Assembly: GCF_900130055.1 (NCBI RefSeq)
Contig: NZ_FQXU01000013.1
Coordinates: 55,628-119,627, forward strand
DNA from: Clostridium intestinale DSM 6191
GTDB lineage: Bacteria > Bacillota > Clostridia > Clostridiales > Clostridiaceae
DNA: 64,000 nt
Reading direction: 5' to 3'
In this document: positions 34,012-43,392 of the stretch, one piece after another
Position numbering within the stretch: position 1 is the stretch's first letter
Layout: each line of letters begins with the position of its first letter
Notes under the pieces: model-generated
What the model saw: only the letters and a program-made list of their open reading frames with translations
Database searches by the model: none
Told to the model about the DNA's origin: nothing
Position numbers and translations under genes: made by a program

Positions 34012-34905
34012 TTAATTTTTATTAATTATTTCACAATTTCTTTCTAGTATTTTCCTCCCTCTCCAGCCAAAGGCTTTATGTTTATATCTTCTTGTAAACT
34101 CTTTGTTAGAAATTTTGCTTATTTCTTCACAATCTATCTTATATTTTAAATCCATCCTAAACTCTTCTAATATAGTTTCCTCAATTCCTTTATTATGAGG
34201 GCATACATTTTGACAAACATCACATCCCCATATCAATGATGTTTTTTTAATTATTTCTTCTTCTTCTTTTGTAAGTTCTTCTTTTTTTTGAGTTAAATAT
34301 GACTTGCATTTGAGTGGGTTTATTGTGAAGTCTCCTTGAATACATTGTCCAGGACAGGCATTCATACATCTTAAGCATTGAACACAAGTTTTTTCAATAG
34401 GTTTATCAACTTCAAAAGGATAATTATTTAATATGTAGCCAATAAATACATAACTTCCATACTTATCTGTTATTAAATGATTGTTTATTCCCCAAAACCC
34501 TAAGCCTGCCTTATGAGCTAAGTATCTATCGCTTAAAGGCCCAATATCTGAAAACTCCTTATAATGAAAACCCTCTATATTTTCACTTAAAAATTCTCCT
34601 ATTTTTTTAAGCTTATCTTTAGCTACTATGTGATAATCTAATCCATAAGAATATTTAGAAATATTACCTTCCGTGCTTTCCCCAATATAATATGGAAATA
34701 GACATACTATAACTGATTTTACTGTTTCTAATGTTAGTCTTGGATCTACCCTTTTTTCTATATTTATTTCTTCAAAACCAGTTAAAAACCCTCTTTCTAT
34801 CTGCTTTTCCCATCTTTCTTTAAAGTCATAATATGGTCCTGGTGGAGCTATTCCAACACATTCTATATCTATCGATTTGCAAAAGTCTATTAAAGCTTTC
34901 TTCAT
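34012..34905 (-). CDS. queG: Epoxyqueuosine reductase
   Basis: A 297-residue cobalamin- and Fe-S-dependent enzyme that reduces epoxyqueuosine to queuosine in tRNA. Seen are the N-terminal cobalamin-binding region with the ISKYSYGLDYH motif, the catalytic-aspartate region SDIGPLSDR, and the two [4Fe-4S] motifs CVQCLRCMNACPGQ and CDVCQNVCPHN. The C-terminal HEAT-like extension of longer QueG is absent; the short form is normal in Firmicutes. Single gene. Confidence 0.92.
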   Translation of the reverse strand: MKKALIDFCKSIDIECVGIAPPGPYYDFKERWEKQIERGFLTGFEEINIEKRVDPRLTLETVKSVIVCLFPYYIGESTEGNISKYSYGLDYHIVAKDKLKKIGEFLSENIEGFHYKEFSDIGPLSDRYLAHKAGLGFWGINNHLITDKYGSYVFIGYILNNYPFEVDKPIEKTCVQCLRCMNACPGQCIQGDFTINPLKCKSYLTQKKEELTKEEEEIIKKTSLIWGCDVCQNVCPHNKGIEETILEEFRMDLKYKIDCEEISKISNKEFTRRYKHKAFGWRGRKILERNCEIINKN

Positions 34906-34971
34906 TGTAATTAAGCTCCTTTATAATAATTTATCTAAAATAATCTTTTTACCTATTCTATCATGAATTAA

Positions 34972-35020
34972 ATAAAAATATCCCTTAGTTTTTAATTATA
35001 CTTTAAACTAAGGGATATTT
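34972..35020 (-). terminator. Rho-independent terminator
   Basis: 16-bp arms AAATATCCCTTAGTTT / AAACTAAGGGATATTT followed on the minus strand by TTTATTT, right after the ABC ATPase gene. Confidence 0.88.
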
Positions 35021-35021
35021 G

Positions 35022-35786
35022 TTAAAATGCTTCAAATAATGACTGTGATTCTCTAGACGTAGTATCAACAATTTTATAGAAAAATTCCTTTTGGGTTAAA
35101 GACTTTCTTTCAATCTCTTCATCAATCTTTCCATCTCTTAAGAAAACTAATTTTTTAGAGTAACTTGCTATCATAGAATCGTGGGTAACCATAAGAATTG
35201 CAATTCCATCTTTTTCATTTCTTTCTTGCAAAATCTTAAGTAATTCATGAGAACTTTTGGTATCCAAGCTTCCTGTAGGCTCATCTGCAACTATCATTTT
35301 AGGATTTGTAACTAAGGCCCTGCAAATAGCAGCTCTTTGTTTTTGTCCGCCAGAGCACTCTGATGGAAACTTATCTAAAAGGTTATGTATATTAAGATCC
35401 TTAGAAATAGCTTCAACTTTTTTATTTATAGATTCTTTATCTTTATTAGCCAGCACCAAGGGAACCCCTATATTCTCTCTTATAGTAAGTGAATCTATTA
35501 GATTAAATTCTTGGAACACAAAACCTATATTTTCATATCTTAACCTACTTATTTCTTTTTCTGACATAATAGTAACATTTTTATCATTTATTTTTACCTC
35601 TCCACCATTAGGTCTGTCAATAGTAGCTAATATGTTTAGAAATGTAGATTTACCTGTTCCAGATGGTCCCATAATACATACAAAATCACTTTCATTGACA
35701 GTTAAACTAACTCCATTTAATGCTTTAACTTTTGCTTTGTCCCCGTAAACTTTTATAATATTTTTAGCCTCTATTATTTTTTTCAT
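35022..35786 (-). CDS. ABC transporter ATPase (FtsX/BceA type)
   Basis: A 254-residue ATPase of the LolD/MacB/BceA group: Walker A GPSGTGKST, Q-loop FVFQEFNLIDSLT, signature CSGGQKQRAAICRA, Walker B MIVADEPTGSLDT and H-loop VTHD. A short C-terminal tail follows. It pairs with the FtsX-like permease 12 bp upstream. In clostridia such pairs export or sense antimicrobial peptides; no two-component genes are adjacent here. Confidence 0.92.
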   Translation of the reverse strand: MKKIIEAKNIIKVYGDKAKVKALNGVSLTVNESDFVCIMGPSGTGKSTFLNILATIDRPNGGEVKINDKNVTIMSEKEISRLRYENIGFVFQEFNLIDSLTIRENIGVPLVLANKDKESINKKVEAISKDLNIHNLLDKFPSECSGGQKQRAAICRALVTNPKMIVADEPTGSLDTKSSHELLKILQERNEKDGIAILMVTHDSMIASYSKKLVFLRDGKIDEEIERKSLTQKEFFYKIVDTTSRESQSLFEAF

Positions 35787-35798
35787 TATAACTGCCTC

Positions 35799-37067
35799 CT
35801 ATAAATAACTGGTTATTAACCTTCTATACACAAAATACGATATTATTCCTATAATTAAAAAGGTTAATAGATAAACTCCCAAAAATGCTAAAGATAAAGT
35901 CGTAGATATGATTCCTATATTCCTAAATAATATTAAGTAAATAACTATATGAAATAATGGAATACCTATTACCATGTAATAAAATATTTTTACTTCATGA
36001 AATATAACTTTTTTTATTTGACTTATAGTATATCCTATCAATCTTAACTGCTTAAATGCATATCTTCTATTACTTACCTCAATCATCAGCTTATACAAAA
36101 TAGTTATTGCCATTAAAATGATAATAGTAATATAGGAGCATATACTTACTATTTTAATACTAGAAGAATGGCTATATAATCCAGATAAAGCTATAAGCGT
36201 AATTGTAGAAACAGAAAGTATCACAACTAAAAAATCTAATTTTCTTAAAGAATAATGTAGATTACTAAAGGATATTAACTTTACTTTATCATTTATGTAT
36301 TTATTCTTTTTAAGCTTTAAAATAATATCTGGCAAAAAGTATCTAATTACTCCCTGTGTTCCATATATTGAAAAAATTATATTTATAAAAATTAAAGCAG
36401 ATGGATCTAACTTTTTGGGATTTATAAATATTGTTACTATGGGTATTAAGTAGATAATTAAGTATACAATTTTAGGGATTTTTACTATCCTATCGTCAGG
36501 TTTATATACTTGTCTATTTTCCTTCATTAATTCAGTAATTTCTTTACTGGATACATACATAAAGTCTCCATAACTTACACAAAAAAATTGTACTATTATA
36601 ACTGCAAATGTTCCCCATATACCTTCAGTAGATAAATCCAAAATACTTCCGCTTATGCCAAGTCCTCTAAACATAATATATAAAAATAAGGGGCTAATAA
36701 TTATTCCTAAAATATAACCTAATATGCTTCCAAGTCCTATAATAATAAAGTTTTGGAAAAACAGTAATGCTGATATTTTATAATAATTAGCTCCACTTAA
36801 AATAGATGTTGCAATTTCTTTACTTTTACTCATAATAAAATAAGAATTTGCGAAGAAAGTAAATAAGATTACTATTGATATTATTGAAAATATTATAGTG
36901 GACGATACTTCTGCTTCATTTTTTCCTAATGCAACAAAACTTTCATTTGTCACTATATTAAATGCATTAAAAATAATCCCAACAGAAAAAGCTATGGATA
37001 AACAATAAAAAATACATTGTTTTAAATCTGATTTCAATAAATTTATGGTTAATTTATAAACTCCCAT
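35799..37067 (-). CDS. FtsX-like ABC permease (about 422 aa)
   Basis: Start taken at the ATG 37067 (GAGG 8 bases upstream, product MGVYKLTINLL). About eight to ten hydrophobic helices with the FtsX-type NSYFIMSKSKEIATSILSGA cytoplasmic coupling loop near residue 85 and RRYAFKQLRLIGYTISQIKK near residue 340. It lacks the large extracellular domain of true BceB permeases and is shorter (~420 rather than ~650 residues). Partner of the ATPase at 35022. Confidence 0.87.
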   Translation of the reverse strand: MGVYKLTINLLKSDLKQCIFYCLSIAFSVGIIFNAFNIVTNESFVALGKNEAEVSSTIIFSIISIVILFTFFANSYFIMSKSKEIATSILSGANYYKISALLFFQNFIIIGLGSILGYILGIIISPLFLYIMFRGLGISGSILDLSTEGIWGTFAVIIVQFFCVSYGDFMYVSSKEITELMKENRQVYKPDDRIVKIPKIVYLIIYLIPIVTIFINPKKLDPSALIFINIIFSIYGTQGVIRYFLPDIILKLKKNKYINDKVKLISFSNLHYSLRKLDFLVVILSVSTITLIALSGLYSHSSSIKIVSICSYITIIILMAITILYKLMIEVSNRRYAFKQLRLIGYTISQIKKVIFHEVKIFYYMVIGIPLFHIVIYLILFRNIGIISTTLSLAFLGVYLLTFLIIGIISYFVYRRLITSYL

Positions 37068-37263
37068 TATTCCTACCTCTAAATTCAATTTATTATTACA
37101 TGATTTATAGTTTAATTGATTTTAAAGGTGAATTGTTAACCTTTTCAAAATAAGAAAATACTTATTTTTTATTGACAAATTTCTTCCTATATGTCCATTA
37201 ATTAAATTCGTAAAAGAATTTCGTAACTACTATAAATATTGTTTTTCCCCTATCTTTTGTAAA

Positions 37264-37319
37264 CGCCTGTGAGAAAAAGTACATCTACTTATCTTCAATT
37301 AATCTAATTCTCACAAGCG
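37264..37319. repeat. Inverted repeat in a 320-base intergenic stretch
   Basis: CGCCTGTGAGAA (37264-37275) and TTCTCACAAGCG (37308-37319) pair over 12 positions with one G-U type mismatch around a 32-base loop. No U-run follows, so it is not a standard terminator. The rest of 37068-37389 shows only AT-rich sequence with a small AAAATAAG/CTTATTTT hairpin at 37144. No gene seen there. Confidence 0.5.
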
Positions 37320-37389
37320 CTGAATTGTTCTTCTTATTTTTTATGAATAGTTAAGTTATTTACGAGTTCCAAAAAAACATCAATAGAAT

Positions 37390-39663
37390 TTACTCTACAC
37401 CCTTAAGTGAGCTTACCATATCGATATCTTTTATCTTTCTTGAAAACATTAGATTTACAATTATCGAAAGTCCCAAGGTTATAATAATGCTATAAATAAT
37501 ACTTAATGGATTTATCACTACCATCATATCAAAATCATCTCCTAAAAAAGAACACATATATTCAATAAGCGCCTTTCCTATAGGTGCACCTATTATCATA
37601 CCTAAAATAGTTAAAATTATCGTTTGAGTCAATAATAATTTGGCTATTTTTATTCTTTTAAAACCAATAACCTTAAGAGTTGCAAGTTCCCTTTCTCTCT
37701 CTACAAAAGATATAACCCCTAAATTATATAAAACAACTATTGCTAGAAGGGCCGCTGCAAAAATGCATATATAAACTAATGTGTTCATAGCTTCGCTTAA
37801 AGTATCATAACTTTCTATAAGCTGTTCTCTTGTCCACTTTGAATTCACGCCTTTCAAGTCCCCACTAACTTTTTCTGAAGTTATAACTGAGGTTGCCTTA
37901 TAATCATATCCAAGCTTATCATAATCATCCTTAGATATTACTACACCTTGTGAAATAGGAACTCTATAAATTTCACTTACTTTGGAATATACCCACTTAT
38001 CTTCTCCATAAATATGCCACTCAACTTTATCTCCAATTTTTACGCCAAGTAAGTTTGCAAGTTTATAGCTTATTGATATCCCGTTTTTAGGTAAATCTAT
38101 AAACCTTCTACTTTTATCCGTATATTTTATAAGAGTTGTATCATCAGTCACAAGCATGGTTCCACTCTTTTTCGCTCCATTTACTTTAACCTCAATAGCT
38201 CCCTCCATTAAGACTTCTCCATTTGTATTATCAATTATATTTTTAAGTTCTTGTTCATTTATATTTTCTTCAAGCTCCAATTTGCTATCAAATCTATATA
38301 TATCCCTATACTGCCAATTACTCATATCATCTAAGCTGTTTTGCAGCCCAAATGCACAAACTAATAATGCCATACATCCCATTACTCCAACTATACCCAT
38401 TATAGATCTTATTTTACTTCTAGATATATCTCTAAAGTTCCACTGAGCATTAAACCCAAGTTTATTCCATAGCTTAGTCTTGCTTATAATGTTTTGTTTC
38501 ATAATTTTAGGTGCCTTAGGTCTTAAAGTTTCTGAAGGAGTGTCCTTTAATACATTCATACAGGTTAAATAAGTTGCTATAACACATAAAGTCACTGAAA
38601 TCAATGCTACCACTCCAAAACTCAAGGCTATCCCTGGTTTCCATTCTGGAAGTGTATAAGTGGTTTTTAGAGATTTATAAAAAAGAAATGGTAAGCTTAT
38701 TGGTCCTAATATAGCTCCTAAGGCTGCACCTAAAAGAGGTAACCAAAAGCCATAAGAAATATAATGAAAAAGAATCTGTCTTCTTTTAAAACCCAGAGCT
38801 TTTAGAGTTCCTATTTGTGTTCTCTGAGAATTCACCAATCTTGACATTGTGGTCACAATAGTTAAAACTGCTATTCCTAAAAAAACTATTGGGAATACCT
38901 GTCCCATGGCTTTGTGTTGTTGAATTTCCTCATCAAACATAGTGAAACTCGGAAAATCCTCTCTTGATATAATAACACTATATTTTCCATTTAATGTTTT
39001 ATCTATCTCATCTTCAAGTGCGGAATAATTCTTATTCTCACTAGTAACCAATAGATCTGTATATACAATATTAAATCCAGCTGGTAGTGATTTATATGAT
39101 AAATATGCAAAACCATAGTTATTATGATTTGGTATCATGTCATTAGCTTTTGTAAAATAAACATACTCTGGATTATATATAGTACCCTTAATCTTTTCAG
39201 TTATTGAGACTCCATAATAACTAACCTTTATTTCATCTCCAATCTTTAACTTTTTTTCCTTAGCAAAACTATAATCTAACCAAATACCTTCTTTATCTAC
39301 CGAGAATTCTTCCCCTTCAACAAGAAAATTTTTAGATACTTTATCTTCATCTAAGAAATTAAGTTTTAAACTTGGATTATTATCAAAATCCCCTATCCCT
39401 TCAATACTCATCCTACCTTGAGCTTCTTTAACATCTGTAAGTTTTTCAATTTTCTCTATATCCTCTTTAGAAAATCCTTTACTGTAAATCCAAATATCAG
39501 ATAGATTAGTATCTGAGTAATATTTATCTACTATCTTTTTCAATCCATGCCAATCTCCACCTACACCACTATAGATATAAACGCCTAAGAAAGCCATTAG
39601 AAAAATAGAAATAAACTGTGCTTTATGCTGCTTCATATCCCTAAGCATTTTACGAAATAACAT
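37390..39663 (-). CDS. FtsX-family ABC permease with two FtsX domains (757 aa)
   Basis: Start at the ATG 39663 (GAGGTG 9 bases upstream), overlapping the ATPase stop as TAATG. An N-terminal helix is followed by a large extracellular MacB-PCD-like domain (about 45-240), three FtsX helices with SRLVNSQRTQIGTLKALGFKR-like coupling, a fourth helix and then a repeat of the whole layout ending with VERERELATLKVIGFKR and two final helices. Exports an unknown substrate, perhaps a lipid, peptide or drug, with the ATPase encoded just upstream. Regulated probably by the TetR protein at 40426. Confidence 0.9.
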   Translation of the reverse strand: MLFRKMLRDMKQHKAQFISIFLMAFLGVYIYSGVGGDWHGLKKIVDKYYSDTNLSDIWIYSKGFSKEDIEKIEKLTDVKEAQGRMSIEGIGDFDNNPSLKLNFLDEDKVSKNFLVEGEEFSVDKEGIWLDYSFAKEKKLKIGDEIKVSYYGVSITEKIKGTIYNPEYVYFTKANDMIPNHNNYGFAYLSYKSLPAGFNIVYTDLLVTSENKNYSALEDEIDKTLNGKYSVIISREDFPSFTMFDEEIQQHKAMGQVFPIVFLGIAVLTIVTTMSRLVNSQRTQIGTLKALGFKRRQILFHYISYGFWLPLLGAALGAILGPISLPFLFYKSLKTTYTLPEWKPGIALSFGVVALISVTLCVIATYLTCMNVLKDTPSETLRPKAPKIMKQNIISKTKLWNKLGFNAQWNFRDISRSKIRSIMGIVGVMGCMALLVCAFGLQNSLDDMSNWQYRDIYRFDSKLELEENINEQELKNIIDNTNGEVLMEGAIEVKVNGAKKSGTMLVTDDTTLIKYTDKSRRFIDLPKNGISISYKLANLLGVKIGDKVEWHIYGEDKWVYSKVSEIYRVPISQGVVISKDDYDKLGYDYKATSVITSEKVSGDLKGVNSKWTREQLIESYDTLSEAMNTLVYICIFAAALLAIVVLYNLGVISFVERERELATLKVIGFKRIKIAKLLLTQTIILTILGMIIGAPIGKALIEYMCSFLGDDFDMMVVINPLSIIYSIIITLGLSIIVNLMFSRKIKDIDMVSSLKGVE

Positions 39664-40367
39664 TACCAATTCACCTCACTTATTTTTTTAGGTGAGGTGT
39701 TAATAATAATTTCTTGTATTTTCCCATTTTTAACCCTTATGACTTTATCCGCAGCCTCAGTAAGAATTCCGTTGTGAGTTACTATTATAACTGTCTTTTT
39801 ATTTTCTCTACACATTTTTTGAAGTAACGATAAAATCATAACTCCCGTCTCAGAATCTAATGCACCTGTTGGCTCATCACATAATAACATTGTTGGATTT
39901 TTACATAAAGCTCTAGCTATTGATACTCTTTGCTGCTCCCCTCCTGATAATTGGGATGGAAATTTATTCACGTGATCTATAAGTCCTATTGACTCCAATA
40001 TTTCTTTTCCATCTAAGGGGTCCTTTACAACTTCTTTTATAAGGGACACATTTTCTAATGCAGTTAGTGTTGGTATTAGATTATAAAACTGAAATACAAA
40101 TCCAATATTTTCACCTCTAAACTCGGTCAGTTCATTATCAGAATAACCTTCTATATTTTCACCATTAACTACAATCTCTCCACTTGTTACGTAATCCATT
40201 CCTCCAAGCAAGTTTAGTATAGTTGATTTACCTGCTCCACTTGGTCCAAGTATTACAACAAATTCACCCTCATCAATAGTAAAATTAACTCTGTCAGCCG
40301 CCATTAATTTTTTATCACCAACTTCATAAATTTTGGATACATTTTTAAATTCAACAATAGGTTTCAT
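39663..40367 (-). CDS. ABC transporter ATPase (LolD/MacB type)
   Basis: A 234-residue ATPase: Walker A GPSGAGKST, Q-loop FVFQFYNLIPTLT, signature LSGGEQQRVSIARA, Walker B LLCDEPTGALDS, H-loop VTHNG. The stop overlaps the permease start, so translation is coupled. Excellent ribosome site AAGGAGG. Part of the TetR-ATPase-permease operon. Confidence 0.94.
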   Translation of the reverse strand: MKPIVEFKNVSKIYEVGDKKLMAADRVNFTIDEGEFVVILGPSGAGKSTILNLLGGMDYVTSGEIVVNGENIEGYSDNELTEFRGENIGFVFQFYNLIPTLTALENVSLIKEVVKDPLDGKEILESIGLIDHVNKFPSQLSGGEQQRVSIARALCKNPTMLLCDEPTGALDSETGVMILSLLQKMCRENKKTVIIVTHNGILTEAADKVIRVKNGKIQEIIINTSPKKISEVNW

Positions 40368-40425
40368 ATAATCCTCCTTTCTTATTATGTATTATTTACT
40401 AATCATATTATTTGGGTATACCTTA

Positions 40426-41013
40426 CTATCTTTTTAGCATATTCTCGCATGCACCTTTTACTAAAATCCAAATAACTTCATCAAAATCTTCCCCTATTTC
40501 TTTTCTCTTAGAAGCTGTTAAGATCAAAGCCCTTACTACAGCAGAAGCCACTTCATAAGAAACAGAAAACTTAAAATTAGTAAGTTCCATAAGTTCTTTT
40601 ATATGAAAATCATCACTATGGTAGTGTTTTTCTTTAACTTCTTTAGGGATTTTTCTAAGTAAAAACTCTATTTCATTTTCTAAAAAATACATAAGATTGT
40701 TTTCAGCCATACTTTTAAGAGCTGTCATAAAAGCTTTTGCCAATCTATCACTTTCCTCTTCATCCTCACTCTCAATAAGAGCTCTTGCAGCATTTGTATA
40801 AATTTCTTCATGCAAATCCTCCATCATCTCAAAAAATAGTAGTTCTTTACTGTCATAAAAAATATAAAATGCACCTTTAGATATCCCTACCTCTTTTGCT
40901 AATTCATCTACAGTAGTTTTCTTCATTCCATATTTTGAAGCACATTCCCGTGCAGCTAACTTAAGTTTATTTTTTATTATATCTTTTTCCTCATCTGTAA
41001 AAGCTTTCGCCAT
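40426..41013 (-). CDS. TetR-family transcriptional regulator
   Basis: 195 residues. N-terminal TetR helix-turn-helix: AARECASKYGMKKTTVDELAKEVGISKGAFYIFYDSKELLFFEMM (residues about 18-62). The C-terminal ~130 residues form the helical ligand-binding and dimerisation domain. First gene of the operon with the ATPase and FtsX permease. An inverted repeat between its promoter and start codon suggests autoregulation and control of the exporter. Confidence 0.93.
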   Translation of the reverse strand: MAKAFTDEEKDIIKNKLKLAARECASKYGMKKTTVDELAKEVGISKGAFYIFYDSKELLFFEMMEDLHEEIYTNAARALIESEDEEESDRLAKAFMTALKSMAENNLMYFLENEIEFLLRKIPKEVKEKHYHSDDFHIKELMELTNFKFSVSYEVASAVVRALILTASKRKEIGEDFDEVIWILVKGACENMLKR

Positions 41014-41028
41014 ACAATCACCACCCTA

Positions 41029-41083
41029 TGACCAATTTATTCTTCATGGTCACATGATATCATTAATATCCTTTTCCTGTCAA
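41029..41083 (-). promoter_or_regulatory. Promoter and probable operator of the TetR-ABC operon
   Basis: On the minus strand TTGACA (41078-41083), an 18-base spacer and TATCAT (41054-41059). Directly downstream, over the expected start of transcription, lies the inverted repeat TGACCA-12-TGGTCA (41029-41052), a plausible TetR operator. Confidence 0.65.
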
Positions 41084-41101
41084 TAAAAAATTTCTACACA
41101 A

Positions 41102-41130
41102 CAAAAAACAGGTGGTTAATCACCACCTGC
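41102..41130 (-). terminator. Minus-strand terminator upstream of the TetR operon
   Basis: Arms CAGGTGGT / ACCACCTG followed on the minus strand by TTTTTTG. It would stop transcripts coming from the repeat region or from the WYL regulator gene. Confidence 0.75.
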
Positions 41131-41204
41131 AAATAATGTACGTATACACGTTAATACTTCTTATAAATTTCTTTTGCACTCACTTTAGAATCTATATAAA
41201 GCCT

Positions 41205-41530
41205 TAGACTGGCGGTGCACTTCTGCCCTGTAGAGACTTCTTCCCAAGTCTCATTAAATTCCTTTAACCTCTACTATGTAGAAGCTTTTCTTTTCAAAAG
41301 CTTCAATCCAATCCTTTTTTATTATACTAAAAGGATTGGATTGAAGATTAAGAGCACTTCTACTGAATAGAGGTTAGAAGGATTAGACTGGCGCTGAAAG
41401 ACGCGCCTACCGAATAAAGGTGCCCCTCTGCCCTGTAGGAGATTCCGCAGGAATTCTCCATTAGATTCCTTTTACTTAATATAAAAGAATTAGGCTGAAG
41501 CTGAGAACCGCTTCTACCGAATAGAAGTGC
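41205..41530. repeat. Modular palindromic repeat region
   Basis: Non-coding, locally GC-richer DNA built from repeated modules. TCTGCCCTGTAG occurs at ~41222 and ~41427. CTAC[TC]GAATA[GA]A occurs near 41361, 41407 and 41514. A TTAGACTGGCG module occurs near 41204 and 41382, with a related TTAGGCTGAAG near 41490. A nested palindrome has an AACCTCTA/TAGAGGTT outer pair and an 18-bp core. It looks like a mobile or multi-copy intergenic element, not a gene. Confidence 0.65.
41301..41346. repeat. Perfect 18-bp inverted repeat
   Basis: CTTCAATCCAATCCTTTT (41301-41318) and its exact complement (41329-41346) with a 10-base loop; core of the palindromic region. Confidence 0.9.
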
Positions 41531-41618
41531 AGACATTCAGACATTCAGACATTCAGACATTCAGACATTCAGACATTCAGACATTCAGACATTCAGACAT
41601 TCAGACATTCAGACATTC
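41531..41618. repeat. Octanucleotide tandem array, 11 copies of AGACATTC
   Basis: Eleven perfect head-to-tail copies of AGACATTC (88 bases), with no coding frame across it. The copy number is expected to vary between isolates by slipped replication. It sits between the palindromic region and the end of the WYL regulator gene. Confidence 0.98.
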
Positions 41619-41716
41619 AATAGGTAGTCTACTTTTTCTGCCTACTCTTTATTCATTTTTCAACTAAATTTTTGTTTTTTTCGAGAAATTGTGACAATTA
41701 TTTAACTATTACTTAC

Positions 41717-42625
41717 TTATAATAAATAATTTCTTACAGCATCACTTAATCTATTTTTTATTTCTTCTCTTATATATTCTGGTTCTATAATCTCAACATC
41801 TGCACCAAAAGATAGTATATATCCATATACCCATTCCCCCTCTGCAAATGAGGTATTAACTTCTATATATTTATCATTTTTATTATTTATATCTTCAACT
41901 TTAAACTCGTCATAAACTCTATGGGTTATTTTACGATTAAATCTAAATATAAGATTAATCATAGTATTCTTTGAGGAGGAACTATCTATAAACCTTCCAT
42001 CTCCATCTACAAAATCAAATACTTCATCTCTTATGATTAGTTCTCTTATTCTTGTGATTTTAAAGGTTCTATTAGCATTTCTAGTTCTACAAAATCCAAC
42101 TACATACCAAGCTTGCCCTTTAAATATTAATTTATAAGGCTCCACTTCTCTTTTAGTTTCCTCTCCATCGTAATTTATATAATTAAAACTTATAACCTTA
42201 TGACTTAAAATTGATGTTTTAATTTTATTAAACTTATTTTTTTCTTCTTCCCCACTTCCCCAACTAGAAAAATCAACTTCCAACCAGTTATAACTGTTTG
42301 CATTTTTAAATAAAGCTCCTAGTTTAGTCAAAACTCCATCAATTTCAGGATATTTAACAGCCTTAAGATTATGCATGGCATTTAACATTTCTGATTGCTC
42401 TTCTTCTGAAAAAATAGATTTATTAAGAGTAAACTCTGGTAATATCCTAATTCCACCTTTATTCCCCTTGTTTGTGTATATAGGAATATTTGCTAAACTA
42501 AGTGCATCTATGTCTCTATAAATAGTTCTAGTAGATACTCCAAACCGTTCAGCAAGTTCTTTTGCTGTGATATTTTCTTTATGTAACAAAATCATCACTA
42601 TTTCTAATAATCTATTAATTTGCAT
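41717..42625 (-). CDS. YafY-type HTH/WYL transcriptional regulator
   Basis: 302 residues. N-terminal winged helix of the HTH_11 type (RLLEIVMILLHKENITAKELAERFGVSTRTIYRDIDAL, residues 4-41). From about residue 135 there is a WYL domain with GQAWYVVGFCRTRNANRTFKITRI and a C-terminal WCX-like dimerisation part. WYL domains sense ligands, often nucleic-acid-derived. Divergent from the nucleotidase gene at 42720, which it may control. Confidence 0.92.
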   Translation of the reverse strand: MQINRLLEIVMILLHKENITAKELAERFGVSTRTIYRDIDALSLANIPIYTNKGNKGGIRILPEFTLNKSIFSEEEQSEMLNAMHNLKAVKYPEIDGVLTKLGALFKNANSYNWLEVDFSSWGSGEEEKNKFNKIKTSILSHKVISFNYINYDGEETKREVEPYKLIFKGQAWYVVGFCRTRNANRTFKITRIRELIIRDEVFDFVDGDGRFIDSSSSKNTMINLIFRFNRKITHRVYDEFKVEDINNKNDKYIEVNTSFAEGEWVYGYILSFGADVEIIEPEYIREEIKNRLSDAVRNYLL

Positions 42626-42719
42626 ACTTTTACCATCCTTACTTATATATATTTAACCTATATTTAATAAAACCTTAACTTCCAAATGATAATATAAATC
42701 ATATAAGGAGAGTGATTAA

Positions 42720-43298
42720 ATGAAAAATTTAAACATCTGTATTGATATTGATGGTACAATAACTGATGCGTATTATTGGTTAAATCTTTCTAATAAATAT
42801 TTTAATACCAATGTTTCTAAAGAACAAGTTACTGAATATTCAATTCCTAATGTTTTAGGTGTAGAGGAAAGTGTTTATGCTGAATTTTATGAAAATCATA
42901 AATTTCAAATTCATCTTGAGCAAGAACTTCTACCAAATGCTCGCAAACTAATAAATAAACTTAGTATATATAATAATATATATTTTGTAACTGCTAGAGA
43001 TAAAAGCTTAACTATGTTAACCCATGGTTATCTTAAGAAAAATGAAATTTCTTATGATGGTCTTTATGTTTTAGGTTCACCAGATAAAGTTGAAACAGCT
43101 AACCAACTTAATTGTGACATATTTATTGAGGATAGCTATGATAATGCACTTCAGCTTTCAAATGCTGGCTATAAGGTTCTACTTATTGATACAAACTACA
43201 ATAGACTTCCTCTAAATGATAATATTACTAGAGTGTATAATTGGAAAGAAATCTATAAAATAATAAATAAACTGTTATTACAATATGAGGCAATGTAA
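42720..43298 (+). CDS. HAD-family 5'(3')-deoxyribonucleotidase-like protein
   Basis: A 192-residue HAD phosphatase of the cytosolic 5'-nucleotidase type C group. Motif I is DIDGTI (residues 8-13), motif II VTARDKS, and motif IV DIFIEDSYDNALQL with the paired acidic residues. It should dephosphorylate nucleotides. Strong ribosome site AAGGAG. Its terminator stem begins within the last codons. Confidence 0.85.
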   Translation: MKNLNICIDIDGTITDAYYWLNLSNKYFNTNVSKEQVTEYSIPNVLGVEESVYAEFYENHKFQIHLEQELLPNARKLINKLSIYNNIYFVTARDKSLTMLTHGYLKKNEISYDGLYVLGSPDKVETANQLNCDIFIEDSYDNALQLSNAGYKVLLIDTNYNRLPLNDNITRVYNWKEIYKIINKLLLQYEAM

Positions 43299-43316
43299 TA
43301 ACAGTTTATTTTTTTT
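43268..43316 (+). terminator. Terminator overlapping the nucleotidase gene end
   Basis: 13-bp arms AAACTGTTATTAC / GTAATAACAGTTT with 13-base loop, then ATTTTTTTTG. The left arm codes for the last residues of the gene ending at 43298. Confidence 0.88.
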
Positions 43317-43392
43317 GTTAATGAGAATATTTTATTCTGTTTATAAAGATATTAACTAAAGAGATACTACTTACCTACGAGGTGGATTAATT

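Noticed and set aside
41531..41618. CRISPR-like array
   Set aside because: The repeats are 8 bases with no spacers and no cas genes are present; it is a simple tandem repeat.
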